64,000 nt of DNA, from the NCBI GenBank assembly GCA_002841155.1, contig PHEH01000014.1, forward strand, positions 124,001 through 188,000, written 5' to 3'. Shown here in pieces: positions 33,314 through 42,034 of the stretch. Positions within the stretch are counted from its first letter, which is position 1, and each line of letters opens with the position of its first letter. Origin of the DNA: Alphaproteobacteria bacterium HGW-Alphaproteobacteria-18 (GTDB lineage Bacteria > Pseudomonadota > Alphaproteobacteria > Caulobacterales > Hyphomonadaceae). Position numbers and translations under genes: made by a program. The notes below the pieces were generated by a model, which made no database searches, was not told the DNA's origin, and saw only the letters and a program-made list of their open reading frames with translations.

Positions 33314-34654
33314 ATGACCCAAGTTTACGACCTCATCCTGCGCGGCGGCACCGTCGTCACCCCCGGCGGCCAGGCTCAGACCGATATCGGCATCATCGGC
33401 GAGCGCATCGCTTATATCGGCGACCTGTCAAAGGCCTCCGCGGGCGAGATCTACGGCGCCGCTGGCCTGCACATCCTGCCGGGTGTCATCGACACGCAGG
33501 TCCACTTCCGCGAGCCAGGCCTCGAACATAAGGCAGACCTCGAAACCGAGGCGCGCTCGGCTGCGCTCGGCGGGGTTGTTGCCGTGTTCGAGATGCCCAA
33601 CACCAACCCCTCGACCATCACGCCCGACGCGATGCTGGACAAGCTCAGCCGCGCCAAGGGAAGGATGGACATCGACCACGCCTTCTATGCCGGCGCCACG
33701 CATGACAATGTGAGACTGCTGCCCGAGATGGAGCGGATGCTCGGTTGCTGCGGTGTCAAGGTGTTCATGGGCGCCTCGACTGGCGACCTGCTGATTAAGG
33801 ACGACGCCGGCGTGGAAGCCGTGCTGCGCGCCATCAAACGCCGCGCCGCGTTCCATTCCGAGGACGAATACCGCCTTGAGGAGCGCCGGCACCTCGCGGT
33901 TACGGGCGACTGGAACAGCCATATCGTGGTCCGCGATGTCGAAGCGGCGGTCTCCTCCACGCGCCGCCTGTTGCGCCTTGCCCGCAAGACCGGCAAGCGC
34001 ATCCATGTGCTGCACATCTCCACGGCCGAGGAAATGGAGCTGCTGCGCGACGCCAAGGATGTGGCGAGCGTGGAAGTGCTGCCCAACCACCTCACCCTGG
34101 CCGCGCCGGACTGCTATGACCGGCTGAAAGGCTTTGCCCAGCAGAACCCGCCCGTGCGCGAAGCCCGCCATCGCGAGGCGCTCTGGCGCGCGCTGAACGC
34201 CGGCATCGTCGATGTTCTGGCGACCGACCATGCCCCGCACACGATTGAAGAGAAACAGCGGCCCTATCCCGCCTCGCCGTCTGGCATGCCCGGCGTGCAG
34301 ACGCTGGTGCCGGTGATGCTGACGCATGTGAATGATGGAAAGCTCAGCCTGCAACGCTTTGTGGAACTCACCAGCGCCGGCCCGCAGCGCGTCTTCGGCC
34401 TCGCCGACAAGGGCCGCATCGCTGAAGGCAATCATGCCGATTTCACGATTGTGGACCTGAAGCACAAGCAGACGATCACGAACGACTGGTCGAGATCGAA
34501 ATGCGGCTGGACCCAGTTTGACGGCTTTGAAGCCACCGGCTGGCCGGTCGGCACCGTCGTGCGCGGCGGCTTCGTCATGCGCGATGGCGAGATCGTGAAG
34601 AAGGGCGGCGGCAAGCCCGTCCGCTTCAACGAAACGCTGGAGCCGGCGGGTTGA
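33314..34654 (+). CDS. pyrC: Dihydroorotase
   Basis: A 446-residue amidohydrolase that forms dihydroorotate from carbamoyl aspartate in pyrimidine synthesis. The zinc-binding VHFREPG motif, MPNTNPSTIT and the late DVLATDHAPH motif are present, as are LHISTAEEM and the EVLPNHLTL strand. It is of the class I / DHOase-allantoinase group by length. pyrE lies far away at 55123. Its stop overlaps the TTG start of the ion channel gene by 4 bases (TTGA), an unexpected coupling. Confidence 0.92.
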   Translation: MTQVYDLILRGGTVVTPGGQAQTDIGIIGERIAYIGDLSKASAGEIYGAAGLHILPGVIDTQVHFREPGLEHKADLETEARSAALGGVVAVFEMPNTNPSTITPDAMLDKLSRAKGRMDIDHAFYAGATHDNVRLLPEMERMLGCCGVKVFMGASTGDLLIKDDAGVEAVLRAIKRRAAFHSEDEYRLEERRHLAVTGDWNSHIVVRDVEAAVSSTRRLLRLARKTGKRIHVLHISTAEEMELLRDAKDVASVEVLPNHLTLAAPDCYDRLKGFAQQNPPVREARHREALWRALNAGIVDVLATDHAPHTIEEKQRPYPASPSGMPGVQTLVPVMLTHVNDGKLSLQRFVELTSAGPQRVFGLADKGRIAEGNHADFTIVDLKHKQTITNDWSRSKCGWTQFDGFEATGWPVGTVVRGGFVMRDGEIVKKGGGKPVRFNETLEPAG

Positions 34655-35451
34655 ACGAGACTGCAGAGAAAAAAAACCTCGGCCCGCGTCGGACTCTGAT
34701 CTGGCTTTATGAGGGGGTCGGCAAATGGCCGCTGACTTTCCGCTGGTCGATCCTTGTCTTCGACATGCTGACGATCAGCTATTTTCTCATCTCGCCCTTT
34801 GTCGGCGAGGAGGGACGTCATTACTGGCTCGACTATGTGATCGGGGCGATCATCGCCGCCGATCTGGTGGCCCGCTTCTACATCTCCCCCAAACGGCAGC
34901 GCTTTTTCCTGCGCTTCATGAATATCGCGGACCTGATCGTGGTGTTCACCATGCTCGCCCCGCTGGTCTCGCAGAATTATGCCTTCCTGCGTATCATCCG
35001 TGCCGTGAGGATCGCGCGCGCCTTCAGCTTCCTGCGGACCGAAAGCCCGCTCGCCCGTTATCTTCAGCTCCACCGCGTCCTGATGGAGCGGGCGATCAAT
35101 CTCGTGGTTTTCCTCTTCATCATGTCGGCCCTCGTCTATGCCGATCAGGTCGCCAAAAGCCCGGATGTCAGAAACTATCTCGACGCCTTTTACTTCACCG
35201 TCACCAGCCTGACGACCACAGGCTATGGCGATATCGAGCTTGTCGGCTGGACCGGCCGCGTGCTGCCGATCATCATCATGCTGCTGGGCGTCACGCTGTT
35301 CCTGCGCCTCCTGCGGGCGCTCGTCACCCCGGCCAGCAAGGCCGAAGTCGAATGCACCAATTGCGGCCTCACCCGCCATGAGCGCGACGCCGTTCATTGC
35401 AAGCATTGCGGCGAAGTCATCTACATTGAAAATGAGGGCTTCGAGCCCTGA
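34651..35451 (+). CDS. Voltage-gated-type K+ channel with C-terminal zinc ribbon
   Basis: A 266-residue ion channel with six membrane helices. S4 carries regularly spaced arginines (RIIRAVRIARAF, about 115-126), the pore filter reads TTTGYGD (near 190), and S6 follows. After S6 a short cytoplasmic tail has two Cys-x-x-Cys pairs, CTNCG and CKHCG, 14 residues apart, which form a zinc-ribbon knuckle. The K+ selectivity is supported by TxGYGD. Translation starts at TTG inside the pyrC stop. The zinc-ribbon tail is unusual for channels and may act in assembly or gating; that is inference. Confidence 0.88.
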   Translation: MNETAEKKNLGPRRTLIWLYEGVGKWPLTFRWSILVFDMLTISYFLISPFVGEEGRHYWLDYVIGAIIAADLVARFYISPKRQRFFLRFMNIADLIVVFTMLAPLVSQNYAFLRIIRAVRIARAFSFLRTESPLARYLQLHRVLMERAINLVVFLFIMSALVYADQVAKSPDVRNYLDAFYFTVTSLTTTGYGDIELVGWTGRVLPIIIMLLGVTLFLRLLRALVTPASKAEVECTNCGLTRHERDAVHCKHCGEVIYIENEGFEP

Positions 35452-35467
35452 CCGGAGGCTGGCCAGG

Positions 35468-36541
35468 TCAGGGGTCAACCCGGTAGCCGTGAACCACCAT
35501 ATCGACATAGGTACCGGGCGGCAGGTCGCGCCATTGCCCGCACCATTCCGCCCAGCGGCAGCGCCACAGCTCGGTCACCGGAAACATCGCGACCGTCTCC
35601 GGCGGGAAATGCAGGCCTTGCGGCGCGCCATCCTGTTTTGCCCAGGCTTTGACCTTTTCCGGCGTGATGACGAGTTCCTCTTTCCAGCCATCGGTGAGGC
35701 TGGTTGCCCGCATGGTGACCTTGCCGGGGCGGCGTATGATCTCATAGCGCATCCGGTGCCCGGTCAGGTCTTTCTTTACCCGGTGCATGTTGAAGCCGCC
35801 GCGCCCATTGTGCAGGTTGAACTCCAGCGTGCCATTGACCAGTTCGAAGTCATATTCATGACCCCAGGCCTGCGGCCCTTCGGCAAACAGCCACAGCGGG
35901 GCGTAGACTACGCCGGGCCAGACGCGCTCGATGGTCGCTTCGACGGTGTAGTGACCTTGTGTCCGGGCACGCCGCAATTCCCGTTCCCATTTGATGGCGC
36001 CGCCAGCGCGGCTGTCGAGCCTGTGCAGCAATGACCCGTCCGCCTGCGGAATGACCCGGTCGAAACGGAAGGAAAACCCGGACGGCATCTTGGAGGGCTG
36101 GGGGCCAACGATGGGATGGTAGACCTGATCATAGTTCGATCTTTCTACCGCCTTTGAGGGAAAGCGGAGGAGGCCGTTGGCATCGCCTGGGGGCGGCGGC
36201 AATTCCATCAGGGCGCCAAGATCCTGCCAGAGCTGCGCGGCCTGCGTGCGCTGGGTGTGCACGCGCAGTTCCAGAGTTGGAACTTCTCTCTGGTCTTTGG
36301 GGAGGGCGTCACCGAATTTGAGCGTGCTCAGCCGTGATTCGTCGGCATAAAGGTTGCCTGATACCTCCTGGAGGCGCTCTAGTGTCCGCTCGATTGCCGG
36401 ATCGCCGGCAGGCTTGGGCGCGTTTCCGATCCGTGACAGGAAAGCCGCGTCGATGGCCACCAGAGAGGCAACCATCAAACCGCCCAGCAGAAATGGGCCA
36501 GTACGCGAAGAGGCCAGGTCGGTTTTCTTGCGGTCTGTCAT
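35468..36541 (-). CDS. Membrane-anchored protein with GH16-like motif
   Basis: A 357-residue protein with one N-terminal membrane anchor (about 16-36). The C-terminal domain contains WLFAEG, then AWGHEYDFELVNG with E229, D231 and E233, matching the E-x-D-x-E active site of GH16 beta-glucanases, followed by FNLHNGRGGFNMHR, where GH16 enzymes place a beta-strand with aromatic and His residues. I infer a concanavalin-like jelly-roll domain, possibly a glycan hydrolase in the periplasm. No named family was recognised outright. It converges with the ion channel gene (16 bases apart). Confidence 0.6.
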   Translation of the reverse strand: MTDRKKTDLASSRTGPFLLGGLMVASLVAIDAAFLSRIGNAPKPAGDPAIERTLERLQEVSGNLYADESRLSTLKFGDALPKDQREVPTLELRVHTQRTQAAQLWQDLGALMELPPPPGDANGLLRFPSKAVERSNYDQVYHPIVGPQPSKMPSGFSFRFDRVIPQADGSLLHRLDSRAGGAIKWERELRRARTQGHYTVEATIERVWPGVVYAPLWLFAEGPQAWGHEYDFELVNGTLEFNLHNGRGGFNMHRVKKDLTGHRMRYEIIRRPGKVTMRATSLTDGWKEELVITPEKVKAWAKQDGAPQGLHFPPETVAMFPVTELWRCRWAEWCGQWRDLPPGTYVDMVVHGYRVDP

Positions 36542-36778
36542 GGCAGGGCCTTACTGAACAGTGTCCCGAATCGGAACTCATTCCCACGAGATGCCGGGAA
36601 ACTGGACATGCATAAGGCATGCCATGCCGATACTCCGGCCGCCTGCTAAGGCCCCGGACCGGCCTGTGGTGCGCAGGGAGAGGGCTTGCCCTTTCCAGCG
36701 GGCTGGGCAAGCAATCAGGCGAAAAGCAATAATAGATGGTGGCGCCTGCTGCCATGCGGGGAGGAAGAAAGTTCGCCA

Positions 36779-38647
36779 ATGAGCAAGACTGCGCATATTC
36801 CGTTTCGTGAGGTGCCCTACCTGCCGCTGAAGCTGAAGATCGACCGGCGCCCGGATGGCACGGTTTATCTCGACAGCGGCCACCCTTTAAAGGCCCACCC
36901 GCCGCACATGCTCGCCCCGCTGGTGAAGTGGGGCGCCGAGCGCCGCGATCAGGACTGGCTGGCCGAGCGCTGGCCCCAGGCCCCCGCCGCCGATGACTGG
37001 CGCCGGCTGACCTATGGCGAAGGCCTCGCTTCCGTCCAGCGTATCGCCGCCGCCTTCCTCAGCGAGGGCGCGGGCCAGGACACGCCGGTGATGATCCTCT
37101 CCCGCAACTCCATCGATAATGCGCTGATCATGTATGGCGCCATGTGGGCGGGGTGTTCCGTCGTTCCGGTCACGCCCGCTTACGCCACGCTCAGCCAGGA
37201 TCTCCTGCGCTTCCGATACATCGACGAGCTGACCACGCCGAAATTCATCTATGTCGAAGACGGCAACGAATATCAGCGCGCGCTCGACAGCCTCGACCTG
37301 ACCGGCCGCCTTGTCATCTATTCGCGCAACCCGCCGAACGTGCCCCGCGCCGTCAGCATCGAGGAATTTTCCGGCCAGATGGGCCCGGCGGTCGAGGCCG
37401 CCTATAAGGCGCTGACGCCGGCAACGGTTGCCAAATACATGCTGACCTCCGGCTCCACCGGCGAGCCCAAGGCCGTGATCAACACCCATGGCATGGTTGC
37501 GGCCAACGCCAAGATGATCCGCTCGGTCTGGGACGAGGAACGCCTCGACGCGATCACCGGCGGCCCGCAGGTGATGGTGAATTTCCTGCCCTGGAGCCAC
37601 ACCTACGGCACTCATTCCATCCTGCACAACATGCTCGACTGGGGCGGCACGCTGTATATCTGCCAGGGCGCGCCGACGCCGGCACGCCTTCTCGAAATGA
37701 TCCGTAACCTGAAGGAAATTCCCAGCACCCAGCATACCACCGTGCCCCAGGCCTGGGCGGCGCTGGCCACGGCGCTGGAGCAGGATGATGCCCTCGCCGA
37801 CGTGTTCTTCTCCCGGCTCATCTCCATGGCCTATGGCGGCGCTTCGATGGGGCAGGATATCTATGAGCGCATTCAGGAAGTGGCCGTGCGGGTGACCGGC
37901 GAGCGCATCTCGCTGTCGGCGGGCTATGGCGCCACCGAAACCTCGCCGACCGCATCCAATGTGCATTGGCCGAACGACAAGATGGGCCTCATCGGCCTGC
38001 CGCTGCCGGGCAACACCTTCAAGCTGGTGCCGGCGGGCGACAAGCTGGAGCTGCGGGTGAAGGGCGTCAACGTCACGCCCGGCTATTTGCGCAACCCGGA
38101 GAAAACCGCCGAAGCCTTCGATGAGGAGGGCTATTACAGGCTCGGTGATGCGGTGAAGTTCGTCGACCCTGACCAGCCCGAACGCGGCCTCGCTTTTGAT
38201 GGCCGCACGGTGGAGGAGTTCAAGCTCGCCAGCGGCACATGGGTCTCGGCGGGCGCTGTGCGCGTGGCCGCTGTGGCCGCCTGTGGCGGGGCGCTGTCAG
38301 ATGCTGTCGTCTGCGGCCTCAACAAGGATGAGATCGGCCTGCTCGGCTTCCTCAATCTTGCCTGGTGCCAACGTCTGGTGGGTGAGGCTCTGCCCGCCGA
38401 TCAGCTGATTGCACACCCCAGGGTTCAGGAGGCCGTCAGGGCCGGGCTTGAGGCTCACAACAAGGCCCATCCCAATGCAGCGGCCCGCATCACGCGGATA
38501 CTTCTGCAATCGCTGGAGCCACGTGCAGACCTCGGAGAGATCACTGAAAAAGGTTACCTCAATCAGTCGCGGACGCAGTCTCTCCGGGCCGATCAACTGG
38601 AGCTTCTTTATGCAGTTGAAAATGCAGTCGGGAAAATCCTGATTTAA
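36779..38647 (+). CDS. Feruloyl-CoA synthase-like acyl-CoA ligase
   Basis: A 622-residue ANL-superfamily ligase of the feruloyl-CoA synthase (Fcs) type. Visible motifs: YMLTSGSTGEPKAV (P-loop), PWSHTYGTH, YGGASMGQD, GYGATETSP and YYRLGDAVKFVD. Fcs activates ferulate and related hydroxycinnamates for degradation to vanillin-type products. The usual partner, a feruloyl-CoA hydratase-lyase, is not in the window. The start at 36779 has a GGAGGAAG-type sequence upstream. A possible hairpin (GACAC-TTTTT-GTGTC, 38649-38663) follows the stop. Confidence 0.85.
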   Translation: MSKTAHIPFREVPYLPLKLKIDRRPDGTVYLDSGHPLKAHPPHMLAPLVKWGAERRDQDWLAERWPQAPAADDWRRLTYGEGLASVQRIAAAFLSEGAGQDTPVMILSRNSIDNALIMYGAMWAGCSVVPVTPAYATLSQDLLRFRYIDELTTPKFIYVEDGNEYQRALDSLDLTGRLVIYSRNPPNVPRAVSIEEFSGQMGPAVEAAYKALTPATVAKYMLTSGSTGEPKAVINTHGMVAANAKMIRSVWDEERLDAITGGPQVMVNFLPWSHTYGTHSILHNMLDWGGTLYICQGAPTPARLLEMIRNLKEIPSTQHTTVPQAWAALATALEQDDALADVFFSRLISMAYGGASMGQDIYERIQEVAVRVTGERISLSAGYGATETSPTASNVHWPNDKMGLIGLPLPGNTFKLVPAGDKLELRVKGVNVTPGYLRNPEKTAEAFDEEGYYRLGDAVKFVDPDQPERGLAFDGRTVEEFKLASGTWVSAGAVRVAAVAACGGALSDAVVCGLNKDEIGLLGFLNLAWCQRLVGEALPADQLIAHPRVQEAVRAGLEAHNKAHPNAAARITRILLQSLEPRADLGEITEKGYLNQSRTQSLRADQLELLYAVENAVGKILI

Positions 38648-38906
38648 CGACACTTTTTGTGTCAAAATCGATATTTGCTGGAGATTTCTGTCTTTTGGGG
38701 GCTCGATTCCTTATCCAAAGTGCTTAAAACTACCCCTGAAGTCCTCGGGCAACCGGAGGCTTCAGCCATTCCCCTTTGGCTTCGGCGGGTCGCAGATAGT
38801 CGGGAAGCTCCCCTTGCTTTCCAGCTGCCTGCGGCCCGCTTTGGTTTTGCGCCCGCGCCGAAACCCGCTAGGGAATGCCAGCAGAATATTTTGGGGAGTT
38901 TCGTGT

Positions 38907-40493
38907 ATGCCCGACACTGATAGCGGCGCCACCACCACCACCACCATGACCGGCGCCGAGGCGCTCGTATCCACCCTGGCGGACCATGGCGTCACCGCCT
39001 GTTTTGCCAATCCCGGCACCTCGGAGATGCACCTTGTCACCGCGCTCGACCGCGAGCCGCGCATCCGTTCGGTGCTCTGCCTGTTTGAAGGCGTGGCAAC
39101 CGGCGCGGCCGATGGCTATGCCCGCGTCACCGGCCGGCCGGCGATGACGCTCCTGCATCTGGGCGCCGGCTTCATGAATGCCGGGGCAAACATCCACAAC
39201 GCCAAGCGCGCCTGGACGCCGATGATCAATGTCATCGGCGATCATGCCGTGCCGCATCTGCGCTATGACGCCCCGCTCACCTCCAACATCATGGGGCTTG
39301 CCGGGCCAAACTCGGTCTGGATCAAATCGGCCGATCATGTCTCCGCCACCGGTGAGCTCGCCGCCGAAGCCTGGGCGGCCAGCTTTGGCCCCGTGCCCGG
39401 CCCGGTCTCGTTGATCCTTCCGGCAGACTCCGCCTGGACCGAAGGCGCGCGCCCCGGCAAGACCCGCGCCCAGCCTTTCCTATACGCCCCGGACGTGGCC
39501 CGTATCGAGGCCGCCGCAAAGGCGGTGAAGTCGGCGAAGAAACCGATGATCCTGATCAGCGGTACCGCGCTCACCGGCCCCGGCCTCGGCCATGCCGCGC
39601 GCCTGAAAGCAGCGGGCATCCGTGTGCTGACGGATACGTTCTTCCCGAGACAGGTGCGCGGCGCAGGCATCTTCGCGCCCGAGCGGATGCAGTATTTCGC
39701 CGAAGGCGCGATGGCAGACCTTGAAGGCACAGACCTGATGCTGGTCGCCGGCACGCAGGTGCCCGTCGCCTTTTTCGCCTATCCCGGCAAGCCGAGCCTG
39801 CTGCTGCCTGAAGGCTGCACGCCGCTTATCCTCGGCGGCCCGGAAAGCGACAGCGCCGCCATCCTCGAAGCCCTCGCCGATACGCTTGGCCTCACCGAGG
39901 CAGCGCCTGTGCCGACGCTGGACATTCCCGATGCCCCCACCGGCGGGCTGAACGCCGCCACCATCGGCGCCTCCATTGCGCGCCATATGCCCGAAGGCAC
40001 ATTCGTCTCTGATGATGGTGTCTCCAACGGTCTGCCATCCTTCCTGATGACCGGTCGCGCCCGCCCGCATGACTGGATGATGCTGACCGGCGGGGCGATC
40101 GGGCAGGGCATGCCGCTGGCGCTCGGCGCGGCCATCGGCGCCAAGGGCCGCAAGGTGCTCTGCCTGACGGGCGATGGCGCAGGCATGTACACCAACCAGG
40201 CCCTCTGGAGCATGGCGCGCGAGAAGGTTGACGTCGTCACCGTTGTCTTCGTCAACCATTCCTACCGTATCCTGAATATAGAGCTTGCCCGTACCGGCGC
40301 GGGAAACCCCGGCCGCGTGGCCGCAGACCTTCTCGGCCTCGGCCGCCCGGAGATCGATTGGGTGAAGCTCTCAGAAGCGCAAGGCGTCCCGGCGGTTAAC
40401 GCCACCACAGCCGAAGAGTTCGACACAGCCCTCGCCCGCGCCTTCAGCGAGCCGGGTCCGCACCTCATCGCGGCGCACGTGCCTGCGCGTTAG
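38907..40493 (+). CDS. Thiamine-diphosphate enzyme, acetolactate synthase-like
   Basis: A 528-residue ThDP-dependent enzyme of the acetolactate synthase / benzoylformate decarboxylase type. The catalytic glutamate is E61 in LFEGVATGAADGYAR, and the ThDP-binding motif begins at GDGAGMYTNQALWSM (about residue 421) and ends at VFVNHSYRIL. Residues 8-12 are five threonines coded by an ACC run (38930-38944). The start at 38907 has GGGGAG upstream. Substrate unknown; the upstream Fcs-like gene, 259 bases away, suggests aromatic acid metabolism but the genes need not be linked. The stop overlaps the convergent ArsR gene by 4 bases. Confidence 0.85.
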   Translation: MPDTDSGATTTTTMTGAEALVSTLADHGVTACFANPGTSEMHLVTALDREPRIRSVLCLFEGVATGAADGYARVTGRPAMTLLHLGAGFMNAGANIHNAKRAWTPMINVIGDHAVPHLRYDAPLTSNIMGLAGPNSVWIKSADHVSATGELAAEAWAASFGPVPGPVSLILPADSAWTEGARPGKTRAQPFLYAPDVARIEAAAKAVKSAKKPMILISGTALTGPGLGHAARLKAAGIRVLTDTFFPRQVRGAGIFAPERMQYFAEGAMADLEGTDLMLVAGTQVPVAFFAYPGKPSLLLPEGCTPLILGGPESDSAAILEALADTLGLTEAAPVPTLDIPDAPTGGLNAATIGASIARHMPEGTFVSDDGVSNGLPSFLMTGRARPHDWMMLTGGAIGQGMPLALGAAIGAKGRKVLCLTGDGAGMYTNQALWSMAREKVDVVTVVFVNHSYRILNIELARTGAGNPGRVAADLLGLGRPEIDWVKLSEAQGVPAVNATTAEEFDTALARAFSEPGPHLIAAHVPAR

Positions 40494-41179
40494 CGACCCG
40501 CGCCGTCCAGCCAGCGGCGGAACCGTGCCTCGCCATTGGCCGTGAACAGCACGGCGCGGCTCGCCGTATCGCGGCGGGCCCAGCCCTGCGCGTATATCTG
40601 GTCGAGCACCGCGCTGCCGATGCTGCCTGCCAGATGATAGCGCCGCATGCTCCAGTCGAGACAGGTCCGGCATTGCGGCCGCCGGGAGCGGGGCACATGT
40701 TCCGGATCAATACCGATGGCTTTCAGGCGCTGCCAGCCGAGCGTGGATACAGACAGGGCGTTCGCCTTTGTGCCGATCCAACCGCCGGTCATCATCTGGT
40801 CAAACATCAGTACACCGAGTTCTCCGGCGAGATGATCATAACAGGCACGCGCCTTGCGCATCGCGGGGTCTTTCGGGCCTGCGCGCAGGCGGCGCCCGGC
40901 CCCCACATCTGCAAGGGTCATCAGGGCTTCCAGAGCGGCGGCCACATCACGGCCAGCCAAGCGGTAATAGTGGTGGCGTCCCTGAACGTCCCTGTGCAGA
41001 AGGTCTGCTCCCAGTAACTGGGATAGGTGCGAACTTGCCGTCTGCTTGGTGACGCCCGCCTCCTCGGCCAGCTCTCCGGCAGTGCGCGCGCGCTTGTCCA
41101 TGAGAGCGTTCAGCATGTTGGCGCGCGCGGGGTCGCCGATCAGGGCTGCAATGCGCGAGATGTCAGGGCCTTCTTTCAT
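40490..41179 (-). CDS. ArsR-family transcriptional regulator with C-terminal extension
   Basis: A 229-residue regulator. The first 85 residues are an ArsR winged helix (AALIGDPARANMLNALMD, then AGELAEEAGVTKQTASSHLSQL). The remaining 140 residues form an extension that contains a CRTC motif followed by LDWSMRRYHLAG (about 169-181), a potential sensor or metal site. It is divergent from the NIPSNAP/ABM pair, and a perfect inverted repeat covers its own start codon (41178-41201), which suggests autoregulation. This ArsR type recurs beside NIPSNAP and ABM genes in other proteobacteria as I recall. Confidence 0.9.
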   Translation of the reverse strand: MKEGPDISRIAALIGDPARANMLNALMDKRARTAGELAEEAGVTKQTASSHLSQLLGADLLHRDVQGRHHYYRLAGRDVAAALEALMTLADVGAGRRLRAGPKDPAMRKARACYDHLAGELGVLMFDQMMTGGWIGTKANALSVSTLGWQRLKAIGIDPEHVPRSRRPQCRTCLDWSMRRYHLAGSIGSAVLDQIYAQGWARRDTASRAVLFTANGEARFRRWLDGAGR

Positions 41180-41201
41180 GGTTCGATCTTAACCGAACCA
41201 T
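41178..41201. promoter_or_regulatory. Candidate ArsR operator between divergent genes
   Basis: ATGGTTCG (41178-41185) and CGAACCAT (41194-41201) are perfect 8-base inverted arms with an 8-base spacer. The left arm overlaps the start codon of the ArsR gene and the right arm lies in the 74-base gap to the NIPSNAP gene. The place and symmetry fit an autoregulatory repressor site controlling both directions. Confidence 0.65.
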
Positions 41202-41253
41202 CAGCGCCAGCCAACAGGCTAGAAAGGCGGTGTCCAAAACAAAAGGCGCGCGC

Positions 41254-41586
41254 ATGATAACCTGTTTCATCACCTACCAGATCGACCCCTTCCGGAAGGA
41301 GCTCTTCGAACAATATGCCCGCAATTGGGGCGAAGCGATCCCGCGTTGCGGGGCAGACCTCTATGGCTATTTCGCGCCTCATGAAGGCTCTGCCACAACC
41401 GCCTATGGCGTCTACACGCTCCCGTCGCTGGCAGACTACGAAGCCTACAAGGCGCGCCTGGCCACCGATCCGCTTGGCCGCGAGAATTACGAGTTTGCCC
41501 GGCGCGAGCGTTTCATCCTGAAGGAAGACCGCATCTTTTTGAAAAATGCGTCTGCGCCCCATGGGCCGTTGGGAGGGGGGCGATGA
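41254..41586 (+). CDS. NIPSNAP-family protein
   Basis: A 110-residue ferredoxin-like-fold protein of the NIPSNAP family: MITCFITYQIDPFRKELFEQYARNW, then RCGADLYGYFAPHEG, YGVYTLPSLADYEAYK and a C-terminal RERFIL stretch. The biochemical role of bacterial NIPSNAP proteins is not settled. The ATG at 41254 is preferred to an in-frame GTG eight codons upstream. It overlaps the ABM gene by 4 bases and is presumably repressed by the divergent ArsR protein. Confidence 0.85.
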   Translation: MITCFITYQIDPFRKELFEQYARNWGEAIPRCGADLYGYFAPHEGSATTAYGVYTLPSLADYEAYKARLATDPLGRENYEFARRERFILKEDRIFLKNASAPHGPLGGGR

Positions 41587-41939
41587 TCGCCGTCATCTTC
41601 GAAGCGATCCCCCATGACGGGCAGTGGGACACCTATCTCGAAATCGCCGCCTCCCTGCGTCCGAAGCTGGAATTGATCGACGGCTTCATCTCCATCGAGC
41701 GCTTCGAAAGCCTGTCGGTCCCGGGCAAGGTGCTCGCGCTCTCCTTCTGGCGGGACGAAGCGGCGGTTGCCGAATGGCGGCGTCTGACAGCACATCGCAA
41801 GGCGCAGGCGGCCGGGCGCGCCAGTATATTCAGGGATTATCGATTGCGTGTTGGTGCAATTGTGCGCGACTATGGCGCCGAGGACCGCTCCGGGGCGCCA
41901 GAAGATAGCCGCCAGCTGCATGATCGCGGGGCTCAATAA
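41583..41939 (+). CDS. Antibiotic biosynthesis monooxygenase (ABM) domain protein
   Basis: A 118-residue ABM-fold protein: the VIFEAIPHDGQWDTYLEIAASLRP opening and the DGFISIERFES and KVLALSFWRDEAAVAEWR strand-helix units are typical. ABM domains include quinol-type monooxygenases and heme-degrading enzymes. It starts in the stop of the NIPSNAP gene (ATGA). Together these form a two-gene unit divergent from ArsR. The substrate is unknown. Confidence 0.85.
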   Translation: MIAVIFEAIPHDGQWDTYLEIAASLRPKLELIDGFISIERFESLSVPGKVLALSFWRDEAAVAEWRRLTAHRKAQAAGRASIFRDYRLRVGAIVRDYGAEDRSGAPEDSRQLHDRGAQ

Positions 41940-41987
41940 TTCCGCGATTCATCAGCAAGGGGACTATCTTGATTGGTGGGGCTCAGG

Positions 41988-42015
41988 GGCCAGGCGGTAT
42001 CCAGCCCGCCTGGCC
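41988..42015. terminator. Bidirectional hairpin between convergent genes
   Basis: GGCCAGGCGG and CCGCCTGGCC form a perfect 10-bp stem with an 8-base loop. It lies between the ABM stop (41939) and the S9 peptidase stop (42035), which face each other, so it can serve both transcripts. No T tract is present on either side. Confidence 0.7.
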
Positions 42016-42034
42016 TTGATGAAGGTGGCGCGGT

